From NCBI RefSeq assembly GCF_003932715.1, contig NZ_CP020700.1, positions 7,710,501-7,774,500 of the forward strand: DNA of 64,000 bases. Direction: 5' to 3'. Under the pieces are notes generated by a model, which did not search any database, was not told the origin of the DNA, and was given only the letters and a program-made list of their open reading frames with translations. Made by a program: the position numbers and the translations under genes. This document shows, in pieces, positions 7,924 to 16,027 of this stretch (positions are counted from its first letter, which is position 1; each line of letters begins with the position of its first letter). The stretch comes from Streptomyces tsukubensis (lineage in GTDB: Bacteria; Actinomycetota; Actinomycetes; Streptomycetales; Streptomycetaceae).

Positions 7924-8830
7924 GATGATGTCGATGTTCAGGGCGGTGCCGGTGTCCCAGGGACACCCGGCAGTCCCCCGGTTCCCCACCGGAGGATCAC
8001 CAGCATGGAACCGTGACGGCGCCGGGGGAGCAATGCCTCCATGCGTTACATGACCTATCGAGAGGCAGGTTTCGGACATAGGGGAGTGGTTTCGCACCGC
8101 TTTCCTTGTGCGGGGCGGAAGCCGTGGTGAACCTGGCCGGAAATCCATGGTCCCGGAAGCTTTTCAAGTGTCAGTTGTTGCGTATGGGGTTTGAGATCAT
8201 TATGGGGCGGGCGTTGAAGCAGTTTGCCGGAGTGTTCTTGGAAGAAGGCTTTACCAAGGGCAATTTGTGGTCGGTCTGTGCCTGCCCGCGAGCCTCCGGA
8301 TTCCCTGGGCCGATCATCCGGGGAACTTTCGTCATCGCAGGTCACAAGGTATATGGATGCCCTGGAAGGGTCTGCTTGCGGTGACCGTTCGGTGGATCCG
8401 GTTTCAAAGGCTGAGCACAAATTGCACACATCCCCTCTCCATACCGGCCTCGATGGTCTAGATTGACCGTGCTTCAGCTGTTCGGGCACCAGGCGAACAG
8501 TAATGATCTTTAGCTCCGGCGCTGCGGACGACGCAATCGCGTTCCCCGTGCCGGAGGTGGGGGTGATCAATTCCCGGAGTCCGGGAGAGGCCGTGGGTGC
8601 GGGGAGCATCCGGGGTTTCGACGGGTTCCCGCCCGCCTCGGCGCATACCGGCAGGACGGACGTGTCCGCTGCCGCCGAATCGGGCTGTTCAAACAGCGCT
8701 GAGACACCGGAATGTCATGCGCGGGGGCGGGGGCCTCCGGGGGAAGGAACGGCGCGGCGCGGGAGGCGGGGGCCTCCCGGGGGGCGAAGCAGAGGCGAAC
8801 ACGTCGAACCGCTGGGACCTGGGGGGTTCT
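7924..8830. other. Long AT-richer non-coding region upstream of the polysaccharide operon
   Basis: About 900 bases without a supportable gene. Roughly 8040-8520 is visibly poorer in G+C than the coding DNA on either side (for example the stretch at 8140-8280), which fits promoter DNA. An inverted repeat CTGTTCG (8478-8484)/CGAACAG (8494-8500) is followed by an AT-rich TAATGATCTTTAG. The final 250 bases are G-rich and appear to be a long untranslated leader of the first operon gene. Open frames here, including one at 8106-8384, show no protein family and no codon bias. Confidence 0.55.
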
Positions 8831-10309
8831 GTGGAGCAGGGGGGATTAGTCAATCCGTTTCCGTCGGCGCACGAGCGTCTGGCGAACGGGGCGATCGGCG
8901 AGCCCGTGATCGACTGGGAGGAGCGGTACCGCCGTACCGTGATTGCCGGCGATACGGTGTCCACCGCCTTCGTGGTGGCGTCCATAGGGAACTTCTTCGG
9001 GGCCCGGGACGCCGCCAACTGGCACGAGAAGTGGGTCATTCTCGCCTTCGGCACCGAACTGCTGGTGCTGGGAGCGCTGGCGATGGGCCGGGCGTGGGCT
9101 CCGGCCGTACTCGGCCAGGGCGCGGAGGAGTTCCGCCGGCTCGGACGCTCGCTGTTCACGGCGGCGGTCGTCCTCGCGCTCGGCGGGATCGCCTTCACCT
9201 CACGCAACATCAAACTCTGGATATTCGTCGCGATCCCCGCGATCGCCATCGTCACCATGACCGTGCGATATCTGCTCCGCCTCCGGCTGCACCGGCAGCG
9301 TAAGGAAGGGCAGTGCCTGAGACCGGTGCTCGCCGCCGGGAGCCCGGCCACCCTGCGCGATCTGATCACCCGGGCCCGTAAGTCCCCCCACCTCGGCTGG
9401 CGGGTGGACGCGGTCTGCACGACCGACGGTCTCGGGTTCGACGGTGACCGGCTGGAAGGGGTGCCGGTCGTCGGCCGGCTGACGGACGTCGCCGACCACG
9501 TCCGCCGCGACGGCTACCGTGTCGTCGCGGTCACCCCGGACCCGCACTGGTCACCGGACCGGCTGCAGCGCCTGGCCTGGAACCTCGAAGGCAGCGACGC
9601 CGAGATGGTCGTGGCCCCCGTACTGATGGAGGTGGCCGGTCCGCGGCTGCACGTCGACGCGGTCCTCGGGATACCGCTGCTGCGCGTCAGCATGCCGGCC
9701 TTCACCGGCGGCCGCCGGGTGGTCAAAGCGGTCGTCGACCGTATGGGCGCGGCGATCCTGCTGCTGCTGTTCGCACCGCTGATGCTGCTGGTCGGACTGC
9801 TCGTACTCCTGGACAGCCGGGGCGGGGCGTTCTACCGGCAGCGCCGGGTCGGCAAGGACGGCCGCGAGTTCACCATTCTCAAATTCCGCACCATGGTCGC
9901 CGGGGCCGACCGGGCACGGGCCGGTCTCGTCCACCGCAACGAGGGCGCCGGTCTGCTGTTCAAGCTCCGCCGGGATCCCCGGGTGACCCGGGTGGGAGCG
10001 GTGCTGCGCCGCTACTCGATCGACGAGTTGCCGCAGCTGTTCAACGTCCTCACGGGGTCCATGTCGCTCGTCGGCCCGAGGCCCCCGCTGCCGGAAGAGT
10101 CCGCCGCCTACGGCCCGGACATCCGGCGGCGGCTGCTGGTCAAGCCCGGACTCACGGGGCTCTGGCAGATCAGTGGACGGAGCGACCTGCCGTGGGAGGA
10201 GGCCGTCCGGCTCGACCTGCGGTACGTGGAGGACTGGTCCCTCGCCCTGGACACGGTGATCTTGTGGAAGACGCTGCGTGCGGTGGTCTACGGGCAGGGG
10301 GCCTACTGA
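8831..10309 (+). CDS. WbaP/CpsE-type polyprenyl glycosylphosphotransferase (initiating sugar transferase)
   Basis: The enzyme transfers a sugar-1-phosphate from a nucleotide sugar to undecaprenyl phosphate at the membrane, the first step of repeat-unit assembly. GTG 8831 has a GGGGGG box a few bases before it and gives 492 residues, normal for the family. The open frame upstream is arginine/glycine-rich leader. Several TM segments fill residues 40-155, a CoA-binding-like Rossmann domain follows (VLAAGSPATLRDL), then a TM near 305-325. The catalytic bacterial-sugar-transferase domain has KFRTMV, LRRYSIDELPQLFNVL, GSMSLVGPRPPL and KPGLTGLWQISGR. It is the first gene of a 20-gene operon. The sugar could be glucose or galactose by family habit, but this is not decided by the sequence. 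Confidence 0.93.
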   Translation: MEQGGLVNPFPSAHERLANGAIGEPVIDWEERYRRTVIAGDTVSTAFVVASIGNFFGARDAANWHEKWVILAFGTELLVLGALAMGRAWAPAVLGQGAEEFRRLGRSLFTAAVVLALGGIAFTSRNIKLWIFVAIPAIAIVTMTVRYLLRLRLHRQRKEGQCLRPVLAAGSPATLRDLITRARKSPHLGWRVDAVCTTDGLGFDGDRLEGVPVVGRLTDVADHVRRDGYRVVAVTPDPHWSPDRLQRLAWNLEGSDAEMVVAPVLMEVAGPRLHVDAVLGIPLLRVSMPAFTGGRRVVKAVVDRMGAAILLLLFAPLMLLVGLLVLLDSRGGAFYRQRRVGKDGREFTILKFRTMVAGADRARAGLVHRNEGAGLLFKLRRDPRVTRVGAVLRRYSIDELPQLFNVLTGSMSLVGPRPPLPEESAAYGPDIRRRLLVKPGLTGLWQISGRSDLPWEEAVRLDLRYVEDWSLALDTVILWKTLRAVVYGQGAY

Positions 10310-10385
10310 TGTGCGGGGGCAGGGCGCGCCGTACGGCGGGCGCGCGGACCGCAGGCCGGAAGGGCCTGCTCGGGAGGGACGGGGC

Positions 10386-11702
10386 ATGAGGATCAGCGTT
10401 TTCGGGCTCGGCTACGTGGGCTGCGTATCGGCCGCCTGCCTGGCCGAGCTGGGGCACGAGGTCATCGGTGTGGACGTCAACCAGGTCAAGGTCGACCTGG
10501 TGAACGACGGCAAGGCGCCGGTGGTCGAAGAGCGGATCGGCGAGCTGATCGCCGAGGTGGTGCGGACCGGGGCGTTACGCGCCACCTGCGACGTCCGCGA
10601 GGCGATCGCGGGCAGCGACGTATCCCTGGTCTGCGTGGGTACGCCGTCGGAGCCCAACGGCAGTCTGTGCACCACCTATCTGGAGCGGGTCACCGAGCAG
10701 ATCGGTGCCGCACTGGCCGAACGGGGCGGTTGGCAGACCGTCGTCTTCCGCAGCACCATGCTCCCGGGCACCTGCGGAAATCTGCTGGTACCGATCCTGG
10801 AGAAGAGCGCCGGCGGTACGGCCGGGGTGGACTTCGGAGTCGCGGTCAACCCGGAGTTCCTCCGCGAGGGCACCAGCGTGCGGGACTTCTTCGACCCGCC
10901 CAAGACCGTCATCGGTGAACTGGACCCGGCGAGCGGCGACGCGGTGGCCGCGCTCTACGACGGTCTGCCCGGCGAGGTGTTCCGGGTACCGATTCCCACG
11001 GCCGAGGCCATCAAGTACGCGGACAACGCCTTCCACGGCCTCAAGATCGGCTTCGCGAACGAGCTGGGCGCGGTGTGCCATGCGCTCGGCGTGGACTCGC
11101 ACCAGGTGATGGACGTGTTCCTGGCCGACCGCAAGCTGAACATCAGCCCCGCCTATCTGCGGCCCGGCTTCGCCTTCGGCGGCTCCTGCCTGCCCAAGGA
11201 CTTACGCAGCCTGGTCCACGCGGCACAGCGGGCCGATGTCGCGGTGCCGATCCTCGCCAACGTACTGCCGTCCAACTCCGCACATCTGGAGCGGGCCGTG
11301 GAACTGGTCGAACGCACCGGCAAGCGCCGGGTGGGCCTGTTCGGCCTCTCCTTCAAACCCGGCACCGACGACCTCCGCGAGAGTCCGCTCGTCGAACTCG
11401 CCGAGAGACTCTTCGGCAAGGGGTACGACCTGCGGATCCACGACGCCAATGTGAGCCTCTCCCGGCTGCTCGGCGCGAACCGCGAGTACATCGAGACCCG
11501 GCTGCCGCATCTTGCGCAACTCCTCGCGGACTCCGTCGACGAGGTGCTCGACCACGCCGAGGTGTGCCTGATCGGGACCAGGGACCCGGCCGTACTGGCG
11601 GCGCTGCCCCACGGCGACGGCCCGGTGCTCATCGACCTCATCCACCTTCCCGACGCCGACGCGCGCCGGACCGAACCGGGGTACACGGGCCTTGCTTGGT
11701 AA
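10386..11702 (+). CDS. algD-like: GDP-mannose 6-dehydrogenase (AlgD-like)
   Basis: The predicted reaction is a two-step NAD+-dependent oxidation of GDP-mannose to GDP-mannuronic acid in the cytoplasm. The 438-residue product starts at ATG 10386 with the Rossmann motif MRISVFGLGYVGCV. It carries GGSCLPKD, with the catalytic Cys at residue 268, the same number as in Pseudomonas AlgD. GLSFKPGTDDLRESPLVELAE and GANREYIETRLPHL also follow AlgD closely from memory. UDP-glucose dehydrogenases share the fold but diverge in these blocks, so I favour GDP-mannose, with UDP-glucose as the alternative. In context it would supply the uronic acid of the glycan, and the heparinase/alginate-lyase-like protein downstream fits a uronate polymer. 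Confidence 0.85.
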   Translation: MRISVFGLGYVGCVSAACLAELGHEVIGVDVNQVKVDLVNDGKAPVVEERIGELIAEVVRTGALRATCDVREAIAGSDVSLVCVGTPSEPNGSLCTTYLERVTEQIGAALAERGGWQTVVFRSTMLPGTCGNLLVPILEKSAGGTAGVDFGVAVNPEFLREGTSVRDFFDPPKTVIGELDPASGDAVAALYDGLPGEVFRVPIPTAEAIKYADNAFHGLKIGFANELGAVCHALGVDSHQVMDVFLADRKLNISPAYLRPGFAFGGSCLPKDLRSLVHAAQRADVAVPILANVLPSNSAHLERAVELVERTGKRRVGLFGLSFKPGTDDLRESPLVELAERLFGKGYDLRIHDANVSLSRLLGANREYIETRLPHLAQLLADSVDEVLDHAEVCLIGTRDPAVLAALPHGDGPVLIDLIHLPDADARRTEPGYTGLAW

Positions 11703-13068
11703 CACATCGTCAGGTAACGCATCGTCGGGTGACACGGCCGGGAGCGACCGGCCCGGCGGGCGCGCGCTGATCCTGGTGGAGAACCTGTCCGTGCCGTTCG
11801 ACCGGCGCGTGTGGCAGGAGTGCACGACGCTGCGCGACGCGGGGTGGGAGGTGCACGTCATCTGCCCCCGGGGGACCAAGCGGGACACGGAGCCGGAGGC
11901 CGAGATCGACGGGGTACGGATCCACCGCTACCCGTTGCGGGCGGCCACCGGCGGGCCGGCCGGCTATCTGCGGGAGTACGGAGCGGCGCTCTGGCACACG
12001 GCCCGGCTGGCCCGCAAGGTCGGCCCGGTCCATGTCGTCCACGCCTGCAACCCGCCCGACCTGCTCTTTCTGCCCGCACTCCGGCTGAAGCGGCGCGGCG
12101 CGCGGTTCGTCTTCGACCAGCACGATCTGGTGCCCGAGCTGTACCTCTCCCGCTTCGACCGCGGCGAAGACCTGCTCTACCGCGCCGTGTGCGCGCTGGA
12201 ACGGCTGACCTACCGGGCCGCGGACGTCGTGCTCGCCACCAACGAGAGCTACCGGGACGTCGCGATCCGCCGCGGCGGACGGCGCCCCGAGGACGTCTTC
12301 GTGGTGCGCAGCGCCCCCGCGATCGAACGGTTCCAGCCGGTACCGCCCGAGCCGGAACTGAAGCGCGGCAAGCCCCATCTGCTCTGCTACCTCGGTGTCA
12401 TGGGCCCCCAGGACGGTGTCGACTACGCCCTGCGGGCCCTGGCAAAGCTCCGCGACGAACAGGGGCGGACCGACTGGCACGCGGTCTTCGTCGGCTCCGG
12501 CGACGCCTTCGACGCGATGACGGAACTCTCCCGGCAGCTCGGGCTCGCCGAGCAGGTGCAGTTCACCGGGCGCATTCCGGATGCCGACCTGGTGCGCTAC
12601 CTCTCCACCGCGGACGTCTGCCTCTCCCCGGACCCGCTCAATCCGCTCAACGACGTGTCGACCATGAACAAGGTCCTGGAGTACATGGCGATGGGCCGGC
12701 CGATCGTGTCCTTCGAACTCAGGGAGGCGCGGGTCTCCGCCGGTGACGCCGCCGTGTATGCCCCTGCCAACGACGAGGCCGCGTTCGCCGGGCTGATCGC
12801 GGAGCTGCTGGACGATCCGGAGAAGCGGGCCCGGATGGGCAAGATCGGCCAGGAGCGGGTCGGCGGGCAGCTCTCCTGGCAGAACTCGCAGACGGCGCTC
12901 CTCGCCGCCTACGCCGCCGCCTGCCGCGGCCAAACTCCGGTATCGCCGGGCGGCGCCCGGACCGTAGCAGGCACAGGGACAACTACAGGCACAAGTACAG
13001 GCACAGGGACAAGTACAGGCCCAGGGACAGCAAAGGGCGAAGGAACAGGGAAGTGGCCGCGCCGTTGA
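11692..13068 (+). CDS. Glycosyltransferase family 4 (WbuB-like)
   Basis: This is a 458-residue GT-B glycosyltransferase that should add a sugar to the lipid-linked repeat unit on the cytoplasmic face. The frame begins with TTG 11692, overlapping the dehydrogenase end by 11 bases. No better start was found before the conserved LILVENLSVPFDRRVWQE. The C-terminal domain has LLCYLGVMGPQDGVDYALRA, VFVGSGD, the nucleotide-sugar motif VSTMNKVLEYMAMGRPIV and the GT4 helix after it. The VENLSVPFDRRVWQE beginning is typical of WbuB/CapM-like enzymes acting on amino or deoxy sugars. From about residue 423 the protein becomes a Gly/Thr/Ser tail encoded by short tandem repeats, probably unstructured. It overlaps the next gene by 16 bases. 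Confidence 0.9.
   Translation: MLGNTSSGNASSGDTAGSDRPGGRALILVENLSVPFDRRVWQECTTLRDAGWEVHVICPRGTKRDTEPEAEIDGVRIHRYPLRAATGGPAGYLREYGAALWHTARLARKVGPVHVVHACNPPDLLFLPALRLKRRGARFVFDQHDLVPELYLSRFDRGEDLLYRAVCALERLTYRAADVVLATNESYRDVAIRRGGRRPEDVFVVRSAPAIERFQPVPPEPELKRGKPHLLCYLGVMGPQDGVDYALRALAKLRDEQGRTDWHAVFVGSGDAFDAMTELSRQLGLAEQVQFTGRIPDADLVRYLSTADVCLSPDPLNPLNDVSTMNKVLEYMAMGRPIVSFELREARVSAGDAAVYAPANDEAAFAGLIAELLDDPEKRARMGKIGQERVGGQLSWQNSQTALLAAYAAACRGQTPVSPGGARTVAGTGTTTGTSTGTGTSTGPGTAKGEGTGKWPRR
12968..13029 (+). repeat. ACAGGC/ACAGGG/ACAAGT hexamer array in GT4 tail
   Basis: The end of the first GT4 gene is built from six-base units (ACAGGC, ACAGGG, ACAAGT and variants) arranged in frame, giving alternating GT, ST and GTG residues. 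A run of this kind changes length by slippage without breaking the frame. It is much poorer in G+C than the gene around it. Confidence 0.7.
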
Positions 13069-14456
13069 GCGACGACACCATACGCCTGGCCACGGTGGGG
13101 CGGATCTTCCGCCGGCGCCGGCGGCTCATCGCCGTCCTCGCCGTGGTCGGCGCGCTCGTCGGCTACGGCACGTCGATGGTGTTCCCACCGCGGTACACCG
13201 CCTCGGCGTCCGTACTGCTGCCGGGGGCGTGGGAGGAGCGCGAACTCCTCACCCAGGTGGAGATAGCGACCAGTTCGTCGGTCCTCGACCGTACGGCCGC
13301 CGCGCTCGGCCGGCCGGGGGTGAACGGCGCCGCGCTCAGGGACCGGGTGAGCGCCAAGACGACGGACGGAAACATCATCAAGGTCTCGGGTACGGAAGAC
13401 ACCCCGGAGCGGGCCCAGCAGCTCGCCGACCGGCTGGCCCAGCAGTTCGTCGCCTTCGCCGCGCGGATCACGGGCGGCGGCACCGAAACCGAGGCGGCGA
13501 CGGCGCCCGCGGCACTGCGGCAGAAGGTGGTCGACACCAACCGCCGCATCACCGACCTGGCCAAAGCGGCCGATACGGGGCAGTCAGTGGAGAGTGTGCA
13601 GGCCCGCACCGTGCTGCAGAAACTCAGCACGGCGCTGGAGGAGGCCATGGAGAAGCTGGAGCGGGCCGAGTCGGCGACCGACAAGGGGGGCCTGGTCGTC
13701 ATGGGCCCGGCGCCCCGGCCGACCGGCGAGGCACCGCCGACGAGAATCCAGCTGGTCGTCGCCGGGACCCTGCTGTCCGTCCTCCTCACGATCGTCGGCC
13801 ATCTCACCGCCGCCCGGATGAACCGCAGGCTGCGCACCGAACCGGAGATCGCCGCGGCGCTCGGCTCGGAGCTCCTGGGCACCGTCGACGTGCCCGCCGA
13901 CCACTCCGCGCAACGGGCCCGCGGCCCGCGGGCCCGGATCCGCCGACTGCTGGGCACGGACACCCGGTGGGACGTACCCGCCCCGCAGACCTCCGGCGAC
14001 GAAACCAGCAGACGCATCCGCTACCGGCGGCTCTGCGCCCGCCTCAGGGAACAGCACCCCGCCCCCCGGCGGCTGCTCGTCGTCGTACCCCGAGGCGACG
14101 GGATCGCCGGGCTGGCCGCCGCGCAGCTCGTCACCGAGGCCGGGAGCGATCCGTCCGCGAACGCCGCCGACCGGGGCTGCCCGGAGCTGCGGGTGGTGGA
14201 GGTCCCGGTGGACCGGCCGATGGTCCCGGACAGCGACACCGAGTCCGGCGCCCTGGTCGTGCTGAGCGCGGGCACCTGGACCGCGGGGGAGCTGGCCGGT
14301 CTCGCCGGGGCATGTGCGGACGGCGGACACGACGTCGTCGGCATCGTCGTCGCGGGCCCGGTCCCGGCCGGTCCCGAACGGCCCGCCGAACGCACCCCGG
14401 ACGACGCCGCTCCGGCGCTCGCGGTCCGCGGCCATGCGACGGGAGAGCCGGTGTGA
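13053..14456 (+). CDS. Wzz-like chain-length/polymer export protein with degenerate kinase fold (first of pair)
   Basis: The product has 467 residues and starts at GTG 13053 inside the end of the GT4 gene. A basic N-terminus (RRIFRRRRR-like) precedes TM1 at residues 31-50. An extracytoplasmic Wzz domain follows with the strand pattern PPRYTASASVLLPG and a coiled-coil region (residues 150-215). TM2 lies at 232-253. After TM2 comes a cytoplasmic region that aligns in layout with bacterial tyrosine-kinase domains. Where a Walker A motif should be, near residue 340, the sequence is LLVVVPRGDGIAGLAAAQLV, with no Gly-Lys-Thr/Ser, and there is no tyrosine tail. It therefore probably controls chain length without ATPase or kinase activity. 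It overlaps the next gene by four bases. Confidence 0.8.
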   Translation: MAAPLSDDTIRLATVGRIFRRRRRLIAVLAVVGALVGYGTSMVFPPRYTASASVLLPGAWEERELLTQVEIATSSSVLDRTAAALGRPGVNGAALRDRVSAKTTDGNIIKVSGTEDTPERAQQLADRLAQQFVAFAARITGGGTETEAATAPAALRQKVVDTNRRITDLAKAADTGQSVESVQARTVLQKLSTALEEAMEKLERAESATDKGGLVVMGPAPRPTGEAPPTRIQLVVAGTLLSVLLTIVGHLTAARMNRRLRTEPEIAAALGSELLGTVDVPADHSAQRARGPRARIRRLLGTDTRWDVPAPQTSGDETSRRIRYRRLCARLREQHPAPRRLLVVVPRGDGIAGLAAAQLVTEAGSDPSANAADRGCPELRVVEVPVDRPMVPDSDTESGALVVLSAGTWTAGELAGLAGACADGGHDVVGIVVAGPVPAGPERPAERTPDDAAPALAVRGHATGEPV

Positions 14457-16024
14457 CGACCAGCACCACTCCGGAACCGTCGGCAGCCGCCCCGCTCCTC
14501 GATCTGCAGGCACTGGTGGTCGCGGTCAACAGACGACGCCGCCTCTGGTCGTCGGTGGCGCTGCTGGGGCTCGTCTCCGGCACCGCGATAGCGGTCGTAC
14601 TCCCGCCGCCGCCGACCGCGGTGACCACCGTGCTCGTCGCCCATCAGGAGGACCAGCCGAACGACACCGGCACGCTCATCCGCACCGACGTCGCCCTGCT
14701 CAGCACCACCCGCATCGCCGGAAAGGCCCTCCAGTCCCTCAAGTCCACCGAGAAACCGGAGGACTTCATGAACGACTACCGGGGCACCGGCCTCACCAAC
14801 AACCTGCTCCGGATCGAAGTGTCGGCCACGAGCGGAGCGGAAGCGGTGGCCCGGGCCCGGGCCCTGGCCGAAGCCTTCGTCGCTGACCACGTCCGACGGA
14901 TGCGGGAGGCCGCCAACGCCGAGGCCAAGGCGCTGCTCGACCAGCGCGACCGGATGCGGGCCGAACTCGCCCAGGTCAACAAGGAGATCGGAGCCCTGCC
15001 CGCCCGCACCGACCCGAAGGCCTCGGCCGACGTCGAAACCCTCTTCGCCCGCCGGGCCGAGCTGAACTCGCGGATCGCCGACTTCGACCAGCGCGCCGCG
15101 GAAGCCCGCACCGGCACGCCCCGCGTCGTCTCCGGCACCCAGATCGTGGACGGCCCCCGCGAGGTGGAGCAGTCGCTGCCCCGGGCCGCAGCCACCAAGG
15201 GCGCGATCGGACTCGTCCTCGGACTGGCCCTCGGCCTCGGCCTGGCCGCGGTCGGCACGGTCGTGGCGGACCGTCCCGTACTGCGCCGGGAGATCTCGGC
15301 GCACCTCGGCGCATCCGTCGTCGCGGAGCTGCGCTCCGTACCCCGCCGCCCCGCCCTGCCGTGGCAGCGCCGGCGGACCCGCGCGGCACACGAACGGCTC
15401 ACCGCGACCCTGGCCCGCGCCGTGCGCGGCTCCACGCAACCGGTGTCCCTGCTGGAACTGGGCTGTGCGCGCACCACGAGCGTCATCGCCCTGAACCTCG
15501 CCGGGGCGCTCGCGGCCGAGGGGCAGGTCGCCGTCGTCGACGGTCTGCCCGGACGGGAGCTCGCCAAGAGCCGCCTGCAGCCGGACGGCCCCACCGTGGT
15601 CCGCGGCGACGAAGCCGAATCCGTGCCGGAGCAGGCGCGCCGGATCGGCGTCGGCTCGGTCGCGCCCGGTACGGCATGGACCGACCTCCGGTACCTCGGC
15701 GGCCGGGCCGTCCTCGTCGTACGGGCCGGGCACGGCAGCGCCGCATGGCTGCACACCGTCGCACGACAACTCGCCGACCAGCGCATCCCGGTGATCGGTG
15801 TGGTGCTCGTCGACCCCGATCCGCGGGACCGGACCGACGGCACCCTGTGGGACGGGCTGCACACCGCGCTGCGCGGCCACGATGAACGGCCGGCCCGGCA
15901 GAACCCGACGGGCCGGCTGCGGACGGAGCGGCCGGCCCGGCAGAACGGGACCGCCCCGCTGCGGACGGAACGGCCGTCGATGACGGCCGCCGGGGTCCCG
16001 GACAGCGACCAGGAGGCGCGCTAG
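14453..16024 (+). CDS. Wzz-like chain-length protein with degenerate kinase fold (second of pair)
   Basis: The product has 523 residues from GTG 14453, in a GTGA overlap with the first Wzz gene. The open frame extends far upstream but only as a shadow of that gene. TM1 lies near residues 30-50, the Wzz domain has a heptad-rich helix at about 150-215, and TM2 is at 250-272. The cytoplasmic part keeps the P-loop kinase layout (LNLAGALAAEGQVAVVDG), but the P-loop itself reads LELGCARTTSV and lacks the lysine. The second Walker strand ends VVDG rather than VDxD. No tyrosine cluster is present. The tail contains two tandem 14-residue repeats. The pair probably works as a hetero-oligomer that sets polymer length with the Wzy protein. 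Confidence 0.8.
   Translation: MTTSTTPEPSAAAPLLDLQALVVAVNRRRRLWSSVALLGLVSGTAIAVVLPPPPTAVTTVLVAHQEDQPNDTGTLIRTDVALLSTTRIAGKALQSLKSTEKPEDFMNDYRGTGLTNNLLRIEVSATSGAEAVARARALAEAFVADHVRRMREAANAEAKALLDQRDRMRAELAQVNKEIGALPARTDPKASADVETLFARRAELNSRIADFDQRAAEARTGTPRVVSGTQIVDGPREVEQSLPRAAATKGAIGLVLGLALGLGLAAVGTVVADRPVLRREISAHLGASVVAELRSVPRRPALPWQRRRTRAAHERLTATLARAVRGSTQPVSLLELGCARTTSVIALNLAGALAAEGQVAVVDGLPGRELAKSRLQPDGPTVVRGDEAESVPEQARRIGVGSVAPGTAWTDLRYLGGRAVLVVRAGHGSAAWLHTVARQLADQRIPVIGVVLVDPDPRDRTDGTLWDGLHTALRGHDERPARQNPTGRLRTERPARQNGTAPLRTERPSMTAAGVPDSDQEAR
15884..15975 (+). repeat. 42-bp tandem repeat in the tail of the second Wzz-like gene
   Basis: Units at 15884-15925 and 15926-15967 differ at a minority of positions, and a third starts at 15968. 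In frame they encode ERPARQNPTGRLRT and ERPARQNGTAPLRT, then ERP. This is a duplicated basic tail segment facing the cytoplasm. Confidence 0.75.
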
Positions 16025-16027
16025 AAC

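Noticed and set aside
8106..8384. A 92-codon open frame containing VVNLAG, resembling an epimerase start
   Set aside because: The match is a few residues only, with no Rossmann glycine motif, no ribosome site and no third-position bias; the region looks like promoter DNA.
8400..8830. Possible c-di-AMP-type or other riboswitch in the leader of the polysaccharide operon (a GCCGAATC box was noticed)
   Set aside because: I could not fold the rest of a known riboswitch consensus around it. An Infernal/Rfam search of this segment would decide.
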